Source: Thermoplasmatota archaeon (GTDB taxonomy: Archaea > Thermoplasmatota > Thermoplasmata > Thermoplasmatales > GCA-001856825). From it: DNA of 64,000 nucleotides. A program made the translations under genes and the position numbers. The DNA is taken from NCBI GenBank assembly GCA_023381415.1, contig JAMCUN010000004.1:1-64000 (forward strand), given 5' to 3'. Under the pieces are notes generated by a model that saw only the letters and a list, made by a program, of their open reading frames with translations, was not told the DNA's origin and searched no databases. Positions 10,370 to 23,637 of this stretch are shown here, one piece after another. Position 1 is the first letter of the stretch, and each line of letters opens with the position of its first letter.

Positions 10370-10876
10370 TTGAGCACCTTATCCAGGAAGGATCAGATAT
10401 TGGATTTTGTGAAGAACAATCCTGGGCATCACTTCAGGGGAATACAGAGATCACTTCATTTATCAACGGGGGTCCTTCAATATCACCTAAACAACATGCT
10501 GAAGGAAAATGACATCATAGTGAGGGACATCAATGGTACAAGCTGTTATTTCCCCAGCAGGGGCTTCAGTGAGGATCAATTCAAGGTCCTTAGCCATCTC
10601 AGGAACAGGATCAGGAACAGGATTCTGAGAGTCATGCTGGACGGAAATCCTAGGCCGCCTTCAGAGCTGAAGAAGGAGCTGTCAATCAGTTCACCAACAC
10701 TCAGTTATCACCTAGGACTGATGATCGATGACGGAATACTAGAAAGAGTACTCGGCGAAAGGGGGACGACATACAGGGTGAAAGATTTGAATATGTTCAA
10801 GGGTCTTATATTGGAGTACAAGGAATCTTTTGCAGATAAACTCATTCAGGATTTCGTGGACCTATGGTTAAGATAG
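10370..10876 (+). CDS. Tandem winged-helix (ArsR-like) transcriptional regulator
   Basis: Two wHTH motifs: HHFRGIQRSLHLSTGVLQYHLNNML and RPPSELKKELSISSPTLSYHLGLM; TTG start. Confidence 0.85.
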   Translation: MSTLSRKDQILDFVKNNPGHHFRGIQRSLHLSTGVLQYHLNNMLKENDIIVRDINGTSCYFPSRGFSEDQFKVLSHLRNRIRNRILRVMLDGNPRPPSELKKELSISSPTLSYHLGLMIDDGILERVLGERGTTYRVKDLNMFKGLILEYKESFADKLIQDFVDLWLR

Positions 10877-11731
10877 TCATTTCTTCCTGTAGTAAAGGAA
10901 TATAAGATACTTTACGGAAACGAAAAGGGAGGCTCCAATTCCAAGTGAAATGGAGTTCGAAATGAGGTGCTGTTCCAGAGGACTGGAGAATCCGGAGATC
11001 TGGAAGTAGCTCATAACGTCGCTTGAAATCGGCTGTTCCGAGGAAAGCACCTGCTCAAAGGCGACTGAAAAGCTTCCTTCATTTACGGGGAAGGAAAACG
11101 ACAGGTAAGAATTGCCTCCCTTTGCTTCACCCTCTACCTTCAGAGAGACCTGGGATAATGCACCCCCAATTCTTAAAAGAGCCGGGGAATAGAGTACGAA
11201 TGACGAGTTGCCGTATTCAAGGGTCAGGTTGTACATCCCATGATTCTCATTTGAGACAGTGGAATTCACCGGCAGTCTGTTAAGCAGTATATCCTGGGTG
11301 GGAACATCCTCCACTATTGTTGCGTAAGTGTAAGAAGTACTTCCCGTTATGGCAATGGAGTTAAGGTAGGCCCTTCCTGGAGGTACTGAAAGCTCATACG
11401 TACCATTGCCAACAAGGAACACCTCGGACAGCGGGTTAGTAGTTAGGTCTATAGAGTCATTGAACTCTATCGAATCGTTTATTGGAGAAACCATCCTGCC
11501 TGTATAAGAGAGGTTGAGTATGTGGCTCGTCCTCTGTACTATGGGGGAACCTGGGTGAATATGAAAGGATTCAACTTCGCTGAATGCCCTGTCCCCGAAT
11601 CCTATAGACACAAGACCAATGATCGGCACCTTTTCCGGGGAATGTCCCGACGGTGCTGCATTGGCCGGGGCTGTCACGACAAACGCAGCAATTGCGACTG
11701 AAACAATCGCGATGACAATCAGGTGCTTCAA
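10877..11731 (-). CDS. Secreted protein with signal peptide and C-terminal TM anchor
   Basis: MKHLIVIAIVSVAIAAFVVTAPANA signal peptide; C-terminal LGIGASLFVSVKYLIFLYYRKK. Confidence 0.8.
   Translation of the reverse strand: MKHLIVIAIVSVAIAAFVVTAPANAAPSGHSPEKVPIIGLVSIGFGDRAFSEVESFHIHPGSPIVQRTSHILNLSYTGRMVSPINDSIEFNDSIDLTTNPLSEVFLVGNGTYELSVPPGRAYLNSIAITGSTSYTYATIVEDVPTQDILLNRLPVNSTVSNENHGMYNLTLEYGNSSFVLYSPALLRIGGALSQVSLKVEGEAKGGNSYLSFSFPVNEGSFSVAFEQVLSSEQPISSDVMSYFQISGFSSPLEQHLISNSISLGIGASLFVSVKYLIFLYYRKK
10890..10920 (-). repeat. Inverted repeat, right copy
   Basis: Minus strand TTTCCGTAAAGTATCTTATATTCcTTTACTA. Confidence 0.95.
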
Positions 11732-11784
11732 TACGCATAAATTGAAAGGTTGCTATAAAGACATATGGTACAAAATTCAAAACG

Positions 11785-13578
11785 TCACAAGATAGAATAC
11801 CGTATCTTCTGACCCTGGGATATGGCCTTCCTTAGTGCTCTTCCCTGAACTGATTTAGCCTTTACCTGTATTATCCCGTTCTTCGACACCCTTGCAATGA
11901 AAAGCGGGGAATCATCTACCAGGACCTCAACTTCCTTCTCCTTGAATTCGGTTCCAACATGAAGGTTGATCTTATTTGCGGTTACCTCTGCTCCCAGGCT
12001 TTCTGTTGCCTTGAAGTTCATCTCCTCGATGTCGATCGGCATACCAATGTCCTGCTCCAACCCTCTAACCCTTCCTCCTCCCTTGCCTATGACCTCTCCC
12101 ATGTATTGTTCTGGGACGTAAAGCTTGAGCCTGCCAGAATCGTCTACATCTATCTTGTGAGGAACATCCCGGAGATCATTCTCTATATGGTTTACTACTG
12201 CCTTCATGTCCCTCTTCTGCCTCTTCCTGACAGGTACAACAACGACCTGTTCACCGAATGTGTAAATCTCATACAGGACAGTGCCGTTGAAGAAGTCCTT
12301 GATCTCTATCACCGGTCTCGCCATATCCTCCTCACTCATCCCAGAGGGGATCTTCACTGAATATGAAAGGTCGAGAACTTCCTTTATGCCTCCATTCTCT
12401 ATATAGATGATAGTATCTATGATCTGTGGTATAAGACCCAACTCTATCTTACCCACAAACCTCTGCATTGCGTCAATCGCCCTGGAGGCGTGGATCACGC
12501 CGAGCATGCCAACCCCGGCAAGCCTGAGGTCCGAGTAAGTGAAGAAGTCTCCAGACACCCTGATCTCATCGAATACCGTATAATCCGGTCTCTCAAGTAA
12601 CAGAATGTCGCCAGTCTTCTCTATAGATCCTTCGAGAGGGGTGAGCTGAGTGATCTCCTGTGAAACCTGAAGGTCCCTGGGCTTTTCTATAGTCTTTACT
12701 ACCTTCCCCTGTGAATTATAAAATTCAGCCAGTGCCTGGACAAAGGTGCTCTTACCGGCACCAGGTTTTCCAGATACCAGTATGCCCTCAGCCCTGTCCC
12801 TGAATCTTTTCATAAGAGATTCTCCGACCTGATAGTCCTCCAGGGAGAGCTTCCTTATCGGCCTGACTGCAGTTATCTCCACACCATCACTTACTGGCGG
12901 CCTGGTTATGACTATCCTGATGTTCTTGAGCTGGACCACGGTTGCCCCACGGACATCCATGTCAATCAAGCTTCGGCTGTCATTTCTTGCCCTTTCAATT
13001 ACGTCGTTTGCTATTGAATTCAACTCGCTTCTCTCGAGAACGGAGGTGCCGTACTCGAGGTTCCAGGATCCTGGTTTTCCGACCTTCATCCTGGGCCTCG
13101 TTCCCTCCTTAAGGTGCACGGACATCGTATCCTCTTTGAAGAAGGTTTCAATCTGCTTCGAGAATATCTGTATTGGCTCCAGATAAAGCACCCTGATCCC
13201 CTTGATCTCAGCGATTGTTTTCTGTATGAAGTCTCCGGTCACGAGGATAGACCTTGTTTCAAGAGCAGACTGGCGGATCAGTTCATCAATCTCTCCGCTC
13301 TTTGCCCGCTTTATCTGCCATTCAGTAGGCCTCTTCCCGATGAAGCTTAGGGTAATCTTACCCTCATCGCTCATCTTCCTCAGTCTCTTCAGTTCCTCAA
13401 GTCCTGCGAACCCTATGCTTCTCCCCTCGTTTGCCTGATGTTCTATCTCGGATATGAGCGATTCAGGCACTACTACGTCAGCAGGTGTCTTTTCCTTCAG
13501 AAACTGGCAGAATCTCCCATCGACTATGACAGAGGTGTCAGGGATGTAAGTTTCCTGCGTGCCATCTTCCCTTTCCAT
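11785..13578 (-). CDS. PIN domain - VirB11-like ATPase - KH domain protein
   Basis: N-terminal PIN (IPDTSVIVDGRF, ILVTGDFI), Walker A VSGKPGAGKSTFVQ, KH GEVIGKGGGRVRGLE. Confidence 0.92.
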   Translation of the reverse strand: MEREDGTQETYIPDTSVIVDGRFCQFLKEKTPADVVVPESLISEIEHQANEGRSIGFAGLEELKRLRKMSDEGKITLSFIGKRPTEWQIKRAKSGEIDELIRQSALETRSILVTGDFIQKTIAEIKGIRVLYLEPIQIFSKQIETFFKEDTMSVHLKEGTRPRMKVGKPGSWNLEYGTSVLERSELNSIANDVIERARNDSRSLIDMDVRGATVVQLKNIRIVITRPPVSDGVEITAVRPIRKLSLEDYQVGESLMKRFRDRAEGILVSGKPGAGKSTFVQALAEFYNSQGKVVKTIEKPRDLQVSQEITQLTPLEGSIEKTGDILLLERPDYTVFDEIRVSGDFFTYSDLRLAGVGMLGVIHASRAIDAMQRFVGKIELGLIPQIIDTIIYIENGGIKEVLDLSYSVKIPSGMSEEDMARPVIEIKDFFNGTVLYEIYTFGEQVVVVPVRKRQKRDMKAVVNHIENDLRDVPHKIDVDDSGRLKLYVPEQYMGEVIGKGGGRVRGLEQDIGMPIDIEEMNFKATESLGAEVTANKINLHVGTEFKEKEVEVLVDDSPLFIARVSKNGIIQVKAKSVQGRALRKAISQGQKIRYSIL

Positions 13579-13581
13579 GGT

Positions 13582-14508
13582 TCACTCCCACTCTATAGTA
13601 CCTGGGGGCTTGTCGGTAATGTCGTAGACTACCCGGCTAATCTCCGGGATTCCATTCGTGATATCCCTGGATATCTTGGCAAGCACTTCTGGAGGTATGG
13701 GGCTGAAGTTTGCCGTCATTCCATCAGAAGAATTGACGCACCTTATAGCTACAGTCGAGCCGTAAACTCTCCTGTCACCATGAACTCCTGTTGATCTGTC
13801 TGCCAGAAGAACCACAAAGTACTGCCAGGGTATTTCATCCAACCTGGATATATTGTTCTCTAGGATAGAGGTAGCTTTCCTGAGGAGGTTGACCTTCTCC
13901 TTTGTCACCTCTCCAATGATCCTCACGGCCAGCCCCGGTCCAGGGAAAGGCTGCCTCATCCTCGGGATCCCATAGTACTCCGCTATATCCCTCACCTCAT
14001 CCTTGTACAGGTCCCTGAGCGGTTCAACTATCTTCAGATGAACAACTTCAGGAAGCCCTCCGACGTTGTGGTGGCTCTTGATAGTGTCTCGCAGACCTCC
14101 CCCAGATTCTATCCAATCTGGCGCGATGGTTCCCTGGACGAGATATTGCGCGGAGAACTCTTTTGCCTCCCTCTCGAAAACGTCTATGAACGCTCTTCCG
14201 ATCTCCTTCCTTTTCCTCTCCGGGTCTACTACTCCTCTCAGCCTGCTAAGGAACAGATCTTCCTCATCTAAAATCCTGTGGTTTACACCAAGCTTCGAAA
14301 GGGTCCTCTTTACCTCTTCTTCCTCTCCTAGCCTCATCAGGCCGGTATTGACGTAAACAGCCAAAACGTCAGGTCCTAGTGCCTCTGAGACTATCTTTGC
14401 GGCCACGGTACTATCTATCCCGCCTGAAACTGCTATCACCGCCCTTCCTGTCACTTCCCTTTTGATCTTCTGGACGGCAGACGAAACAAAGTCCTCTGGA
14501 GAGAACAA
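13582..14508 (-). CDS. guaAB: GMP synthase subunit B (split archaeal type)
   Basis: AVSGGIDSTVAAKIV PP-loop; MRQPFPGPGLAVRIIGE; C-terminal DITDKPPGTIEWE. Confidence 0.95.
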   Translation of the reverse strand: MFSPEDFVSSAVQKIKREVTGRAVIAVSGGIDSTVAAKIVSEALGPDVLAVYVNTGLMRLGEEEEVKRTLSKLGVNHRILDEEDLFLSRLRGVVDPERKRKEIGRAFIDVFEREAKEFSAQYLVQGTIAPDWIESGGGLRDTIKSHHNVGGLPEVVHLKIVEPLRDLYKDEVRDIAEYYGIPRMRQPFPGPGLAVRIIGEVTKEKVNLLRKATSILENNISRLDEIPWQYFVVLLADRSTGVHGDRRVYGSTVAIRCVNSSDGMTANFSPIPPEVLAKISRDITNGIPEISRVVYDITDKPPGTIEWE

Positions 14509-14519
14509 TTCAGATCCGT

Positions 14520-14813
14520 TTAGGTTTTCAACAGAACCGCTAGGAATATAAGCAGGGCAATTACAGCTCCAACTATCGCAGACACAAGGTACAGGACACC
14601 GTTGTAAATGACGCTAGTCAGGCTTATGTTGAGGGCGGTACGGGCAAATATAGTGATAAGCCAAACTACAATCCCAACCACTCCGAGCAGAATTCCGAAC
14701 GTCCTGACTTTCCCAGATCCAAAATAAGCTGCGAAAATGCCAAGGACCAGCAATGACAGCCCCAGAATGAGGAGCAACATTGCAACGAAGATTTCAGCGA
14801 ATGACGAATCCAT
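14520..14813 (-). CDS. Small multi-TM membrane protein
   Basis: 97 aa, three to four hydrophobic segments. Confidence 0.65.
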   Translation of the reverse strand: MDSSFAEIFVAMLLLILGLSLLVLGIFAAYFGSGKVRTFGILLGVVGIVVWLITIFARTALNISLTSVIYNGVLYLVSAIVGAVIALLIFLAVLLKT

Positions 14814-14821
14814 ATTATTAC

Positions 14822-15064
14822 CTACATCTTTATTCCCGTAAGTGTCTTCGTATCCAAAATACCTTCGATTACTCTGATCTTCTCCATTACTATCTGACCC
14901 AGCTCCGTGAAATCCTTTGTTTCAAGTTTAGCAATGAGGTCATATTCCCCAAACAGGGGGTGCAGTTCCACTATCTCCTTTATCTTTAGAAGTTCATTGT
15001 ATACCTGATGCTCCTTGCCTGGAACTGTACTGATCAGAACAAACCCAACAGCCAGATTAATCAC
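14822..15064 (-). CDS. Stand-alone Lrp/AsnC ligand-binding (RAM) domain protein
   Basis: FVLISTVPGKEHQVYNELLKIKEIVELHPLFGEYDLIAKLETKDFTELGQIVMEKI. Confidence 0.9.
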   Translation of the reverse strand: MINLAVGFVLISTVPGKEHQVYNELLKIKEIVELHPLFGEYDLIAKLETKDFTELGQIVMEKIRVIEGILDTKTLTGIKM

Positions 15065-15113
15065 CGAAGTTTAATGGACTGGTCTTATAAAAGGCTTTTT
15101 GAGGATCTTGCGG

Positions 15114-15138
15114 AAATTCGGGGACTCCCCGTGAATTT
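15114..15138. promoter_or_regulatory. Strong dyad (putative operator)
   Basis: AAATTC-GGGGA-C-TCCCC-GT-GAATTT in the gap between lrp-like and OFOR genes, next to TTTAATTATAA. Confidence 0.5.
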
Positions 15139-15256
15139 ATTCTTTAATTATAAGCGGCAGTATCGTTGGGGAACACAACTGACCTCGGTAAGGACGCCTC
15201 AGATTTAGCTTATTCTTCCCAACAAAATATTTTAACTCAGAATCACTGACCAAGTC

Positions 15257-18928
<3,672 letters not shown>

Positions 18929-18931
18929 ATG

Positions 18932-20080
18932 TTACTCGGCTAGACCATCTTCATTCTGACTTTCCTGAATCCTGCTCTGCCCCCTGAATACGATCCCGAA
19001 TATTGCTGCACTGACAAATCCTGATAGGGTAACCAACCCCCAGATCTCAACCGGGGCTGAAGTAAAATTGAGTACTGCTCCACCCAGGAGCGGGCCAGTT
19101 GCCCTTCCAACAGATATAAATGCATTGTACATCCCCATGTTCTTTCCAATGTTTTCCTTCTTCGAAACGAGGGCGACCATTGCGGCGGATGACGGGAATG
19201 CCAGGTCTTCTCCTATGGTGAGAACAACAGTCGAGGCCAGCATTCCGAGCAGGTTGTACGCAAACCCGAACGAAAGGAATCCTGCTGTGTAGATGACGCT
19301 CCCTATCAGGAAAGAATTGTAGTTCCCTAAGATCCTTATCATCTTGTACATGAATCCCTGTGTGAGGACTACTATCAGCCCACCTGCCCCGTATAGCAGA
19401 CCGAGTTCAAAGTAATTCAGCCCCCGCACAATATGTACGTAGTTTGAAAGTGTCACAGTTTCCTGCGCCTGAACCATGAATATCAGAAGAGCGGTGAATG
19501 ATAGAACAATAAGCATTGTATTCTCCACGCTTGCTCTTTGCAAGGACGTAGCCGAAGGTTTGCTTTCGTGAAGCAAAAGTGCGAAAAGAAGGGAAATGAA
19601 AGATGATGCAAACCCGAAGATGAACAGATAGTAATAACCCAGAAAATAGACGGCGAAGCCTCCAACGGCCGGTCCAAGTCCCCATCCTATATTTGCCCCT
19701 ATCCTGAGTGCGGAGAAACCCTTCGATTTGATCTCGCTTGAAGCAGAAACTATAGAGTATATTGAAGGCTGGATCACAGATCCCGAAAGGGTCAGTGCAA
19801 CGAATATGATCGTATAATATATCGGAGACGTCCGGACTGCAGATGAGGCCACCAATATCAAGAAAAGAAACGTGAAAACAGAGGCAGCAGCAACAACTAC
19901 CTTCTTATGACCAACCATGTCGGAATAGATGCCCGAGTACCTCTGGAAGATTGCGCCTGCGAGAGTGGCAACAGTGATGATGAGCCCGTCATCGAGGACG
20001 TTTAGTCCAAGAACTTCCCTGAAATAGAGGGCACTGAATATCCAAACTGAGGAAAATCCAAGACCTCGAAAGGCTGACAC
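18932..20080 (-). CDS. Major facilitator superfamily transporter
   Basis: ~12 TM segments, YSDMVGHKKV loop motif. N-terminus may extend upstream (VDTLLKIFLRNVTIAAA in frame). Confidence 0.88.
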   Translation of the reverse strand: MSAFRGLGFSSVWIFSALYFREVLGLNVLDDGLIITVATLAGAIFQRYSGIYSDMVGHKKVVVAAASVFTFLFLILVASSAVRTSPIYYTIIFVALTLSGSVIQPSIYSIVSASSEIKSKGFSALRIGANIGWGLGPAVGGFAVYFLGYYYLFIFGFASSFISLLFALLLHESKPSATSLQRASVENTMLIVLSFTALLIFMVQAQETVTLSNYVHIVRGLNYFELGLLYGAGGLIVVLTQGFMYKMIRILGNYNSFLIGSVIYTAGFLSFGFAYNLLGMLASTVVLTIGEDLAFPSSAAMVALVSKKENIGKNMGMYNAFISVGRATGPLLGGAVLNFTSAPVEIWGLVTLSGFVSAAIFGIVFRGQSRIQESQNEDGLAE

Positions 20081-20208
20081 TGCAGCAGCAATCGTTACGT
20101 TTCTCAGGAATATCTTCAGCAGAGTGTCGACCCCGTATTAATTACATTCCTAGCGTCCGTTGCCACGAAAAATAAGGTAGGAGAGACATTCAAGCAACCA
20201 TACAATGA

Positions 20209-22251
20209 TCAAAGTCCAGTGGTGACTCCCCTTTCAACAAGCTTCTTCGCATTCTTGATTATGTTTTCAGAAATACGTTCGCCGAACCCCTGTATCTTCT
20301 CCAGCTCCTTCGGCGTGGACCTTGCAATGCGTTCGAGGTCGAATCCGTTGATCATCAGCCGCCTGGCCCTTACCCTTCCAACGTTTGGCAGGAACACCAG
20401 GGGTATCAGGTCCTGCTGTACACCATTCGACAACCTGTAATTGAGGACTCTGAGTTCTGTTCTTCCCATATTAAGTGCCCTTGATATCTCATAAAGGGAA
20501 TGGGAAAGCCAGTCAGCTACCTCCACTCTGTTCCTAAGATCAGCTGGCCAGATGTGGTATTTCTCAACGATCGTTTCCTCAGGTGTCTCTTCTATCCAGT
20601 CCCTGAGTACCATGGATACCTTCATCTGTTCTGGCTCCGGATGGAAGGGGAGACCGGATGTGGGGATGTATGGAAAATTCTCCTTATCGGAAACGTACAG
20701 CGAGGGCATATCAGGCGTCGAACTTATCCCAAGAAGTATATTGTCTATATCTTCCAGCGGAACAGTGTCCCTAAGTACGACACCTGTGACAGGGTCTATG
20801 TACAGTTCAGAAACCTTCCTGCCGAATGGGGTTGGCCTGTAGGAATCTTCACCCTTGATCATGTCGTTTTCCTGCAGGAATTCAATACTCTTCTTGATCC
20901 ATTCGTCCTGCAGTATGCCCTCGTGGAACGCCAGGGTGGTCGAAAAGAATCTGTTCAGAGACTGGAGATCTTTGCACATTCCTGATGAAATCAGTCCAAG
21001 GACGTGCATCCTGATTTTGCTCTCGTTTATTCTCGAAGTAATGCTCTCCAATTCACCGTTAATGTAGGTGGAATACGTCTCGCGGAGGCGGGTCTTGGAG
21101 GAATAAACGTATCCGTAACCTATCCTGTCATACTTAACTCTCCCGGCCCTTCCGAGCATCTGCTGCACTTCGAGATTGGGGATGAGGACTGATGAATAAC
21201 CGTCATATCTGTAGACGTCCTTTATTATCACCGACCTGGCTGGAAGATTGAGTCCTGCTGCAAGGGTCGTGGTAGCAACTATTACCTTGATCTTCCTTTC
21301 CTTGAATAATCTCTCCACCAGTTTCCTCTGCTCTGATAACATCCCAGCATGGTGATATCCAACTCCTTTCCTTAACATGGGCACCAGCTTTTCGTATCCA
21401 GGTGTTTCGTGGTCGTACGCAAGTTTAGAGAGAGCGTCCCCTTCATCCCTAGTCAGTACAGCTTCTACGTATCTTCCCATCTTATCTGCTGTGCTTTCGG
21501 CAGATTTCCTGGACCTGACGAAAACCAGCGTCTGTCCGGAGTCTTTCAAGGACTCGACAACGAAGTCCTCAAAAGAGTCGATATCAGAAACGAGAACACC
21601 GTCCTCATCTATAACTGAATCAGGAGTCAAGATGAACTTCCTTAGAGGTACGGGCCTAAAATCGCTTGTTACTTCAGCTGCCCTGAGCCAGGAAGCAAGG
21701 TCACCAACGTTATTTACTGTTGCGGACATTGCAATGAACTGGGCTCCCTCCATCAGATACCTAATCTTTGATATCACTATTTCAAGAGTACTTCCCCGAG
21801 AATCGTCCATTATGTTATGGATCTCATCAAACACCACGAATCCAAGATTATCGAAGACAGCGGGGTTGTTCCTAAGCAGGGAATCAACCTTCTCGGACGT
21901 TGAGATGATCACGTCATAGCTCTTGAGGTAATTTGAGGGACTGTCGTAATCTCCAGTGCTTATGCCTATTTTCATCCCGAATTTCTCAAAAAATTTCAGG
22001 TCCTCGTTTTTCTCCTCAGCAAGTGCTCTCAGGGGGACAACGTAAAGAGATCTGAGCCCCCTCTTCCAGGCTCTCAGAATACCGAAGTAGGCGACTAAGG
22101 ATTTGCCTGATGAAGTGGGAGTTGCAAGCACGAGGGACTCTCCCCGGGAGAGGACGTTTATCGCCTCTATCTGCAGTGGATACAGTTTCCTTATTCCCTC
22201 ATTCTCGAGATAGCTGGAAAACTCCTCTGGAGGCGGAAACCCAAGCTCCAA
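20209..22251 (-). CDS. hel308: Ski2-like DNA helicase Hel308
   Basis: ATPTSSGKSL, DEIHNI, MSATVNN, QMLGRAGR and C-terminal HhH. Confidence 0.93.
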   Translation of the reverse strand: MELGFPPPEEFSSYLENEGIRKLYPLQIEAINVLSRGESLVLATPTSSGKSLVAYFGILRAWKRGLRSLYVVPLRALAEEKNEDLKFFEKFGMKIGISTGDYDSPSNYLKSYDVIISTSEKVDSLLRNNPAVFDNLGFVVFDEIHNIMDDSRGSTLEIVISKIRYLMEGAQFIAMSATVNNVGDLASWLRAAEVTSDFRPVPLRKFILTPDSVIDEDGVLVSDIDSFEDFVVESLKDSGQTLVFVRSRKSAESTADKMGRYVEAVLTRDEGDALSKLAYDHETPGYEKLVPMLRKGVGYHHAGMLSEQRKLVERLFKERKIKVIVATTTLAAGLNLPARSVIIKDVYRYDGYSSVLIPNLEVQQMLGRAGRVKYDRIGYGYVYSSKTRLRETYSTYINGELESITSRINESKIRMHVLGLISSGMCKDLQSLNRFFSTTLAFHEGILQDEWIKKSIEFLQENDMIKGEDSYRPTPFGRKVSELYIDPVTGVVLRDTVPLEDIDNILLGISSTPDMPSLYVSDKENFPYIPTSGLPFHPEPEQMKVSMVLRDWIEETPEETIVEKYHIWPADLRNRVEVADWLSHSLYEISRALNMGRTELRVLNYRLSNGVQQDLIPLVFLPNVGRVRARRLMINGFDLERIARSTPKELEKIQGFGERISENIIKNAKKLVERGVTTGL

Positions 22252-22254
22252 TTC

Positions 22255-23574
22255 TCAGATTACCTCTTTTCCCATAGCATCCCTAAGTACCTTGGGCACA
22301 ACTATCGAGCCGTCTTCCTGCTGGTTATTCTCAATTATCGCCACCAGTGTTCTGGTTGTTGCGATAAGTGTGGAGTTCAATGTATGAACGAACACATTGC
22401 CTTCCTTGCCCCTGTACCTCACCTTGAGCCTTCTGGCCTGATAATCTAGGACATTTGAAGCGCTCACAACCTCCCTGAACTGTCCCTGTGCCGGGTACCA
22501 AGCCTCTATGTCAAACTTTCTAGATGCAACATTCCCCAGGTCTCCAGTTGCAATATCCACGATCCTGAACGGAATCTCAAGTGCCCTGTAGAATTCCTTG
22601 GCATTTTCTAGTAATCTTTCGTGGTAGATCCTGGAGTCATCTGGCCTTACGAAAGCGAACTGCTCTATCTTGTTGAACTGGTGCACCCTGAAAATTCCTT
22701 TGGTGTCCTTACCATGGGCGCCTGCCTCTTTTCTGAAACATGGCGATATTCCTGCGAAAAGCAATGGTAGGCTTCCTTCCTCAAGGATCGTATTTGACAG
22801 GTAGGCGGCTATCGGGTGTTCTGATGTTGCAATTAGGTACAGATCTTCTCCCTCGATCTTGTACAGCGTATCCTCGAAGGCTGTGAAATCTGTGGCACCG
22901 TTAGTCGCCTCCCTGTTCATCATGAACGGGGGTTCCAGGAGCATGAACCCCTTCTTTTGGAGGAATTTGAGCGCATAGTTTTCAAGGGTTGATTCAAGTA
23001 GGACAAGGTCACCTAGGAGATAGTAGAATCTGGAGCCAGCGACAGCAGCAGCGCTTTCAAGATTCGCCAGACCTCTCTTCACAAGCAGGTCAACGTGACT
23101 CTTTGGCTTGAAATCTGATAACTCATACTTCATCCTCTGGTTTGACTGTTCTAAGAACGAATCCTTGTCATCCCTGAACACCCTCGCAGTTCCGTCAAAG
23201 AGGACGGCCACGTTTCCGGTTTCGTCTCTCGCCACAGGTGCGGAGCTGTCGACGATGTTAGGGATCTTCTTCAGCACTTCATCCCTTCTCGTCTCCGTAT
23301 CCTTCAGGCTGGTCTCCAGCCTCTCAATCTCCCTGTCTATTTCTGCAGCCTTTATCTTTATATCGTCCGCGCCCCTTCCGCTCCTTATCCTGTCTCCGAT
23401 CTCCCTTACAAGCTTGTTCTTATCTGACTTTAGACTGTTGCTCCTTCTCAGAAGTTCCCTCCACTCTGAATCCAGTCTTATGGCTTCCCTCACGATTCCA
23501 TCGTCCTGGAATCTCCTCTTCTGGCTTTCAAAGAGAATCTCAGGGTTCTTTCTGAGAACGTTTACGTCTATCAC
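22255..23574 (-). CDS. serS: Seryl-tRNA synthetase (class II, common type)
   Basis: MIDVNVLRKNPE coiled arm; FRKEAGAHGKDTKGIFRVHQFNKIEQF; LNSTLIATTRTLVAIIEN. Confidence 0.96.
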   Translation of the reverse strand: MIDVNVLRKNPEILFESQKRRFQDDGIVREAIRLDSEWRELLRRSNSLKSDKNKLVREIGDRIRSGRGADDIKIKAAEIDREIERLETSLKDTETRRDEVLKKIPNIVDSSAPVARDETGNVAVLFDGTARVFRDDKDSFLEQSNQRMKYELSDFKPKSHVDLLVKRGLANLESAAAVAGSRFYYLLGDLVLLESTLENYALKFLQKKGFMLLEPPFMMNREATNGATDFTAFEDTLYKIEGEDLYLIATSEHPIAAYLSNTILEEGSLPLLFAGISPCFRKEAGAHGKDTKGIFRVHQFNKIEQFAFVRPDDSRIYHERLLENAKEFYRALEIPFRIVDIATGDLGNVASRKFDIEAWYPAQGQFREVVSASNVLDYQARRLKVRYRGKEGNVFVHTLNSTLIATTRTLVAIIENNQQEDGSIVVPKVLRDAMGKEVI

Positions 23575-23637
23575 AGTTTGGCAACATATTCACTCTAATA
23601 TAATTTGTTTGCTTCCTCGCATTCGCTATGGAGATGG

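Noticed and set aside
21377-21919. 180-aa plus-strand ORF inside hel308
   Set aside because: Ser/Thr-rich antisense translation typical of shadow ORFs.
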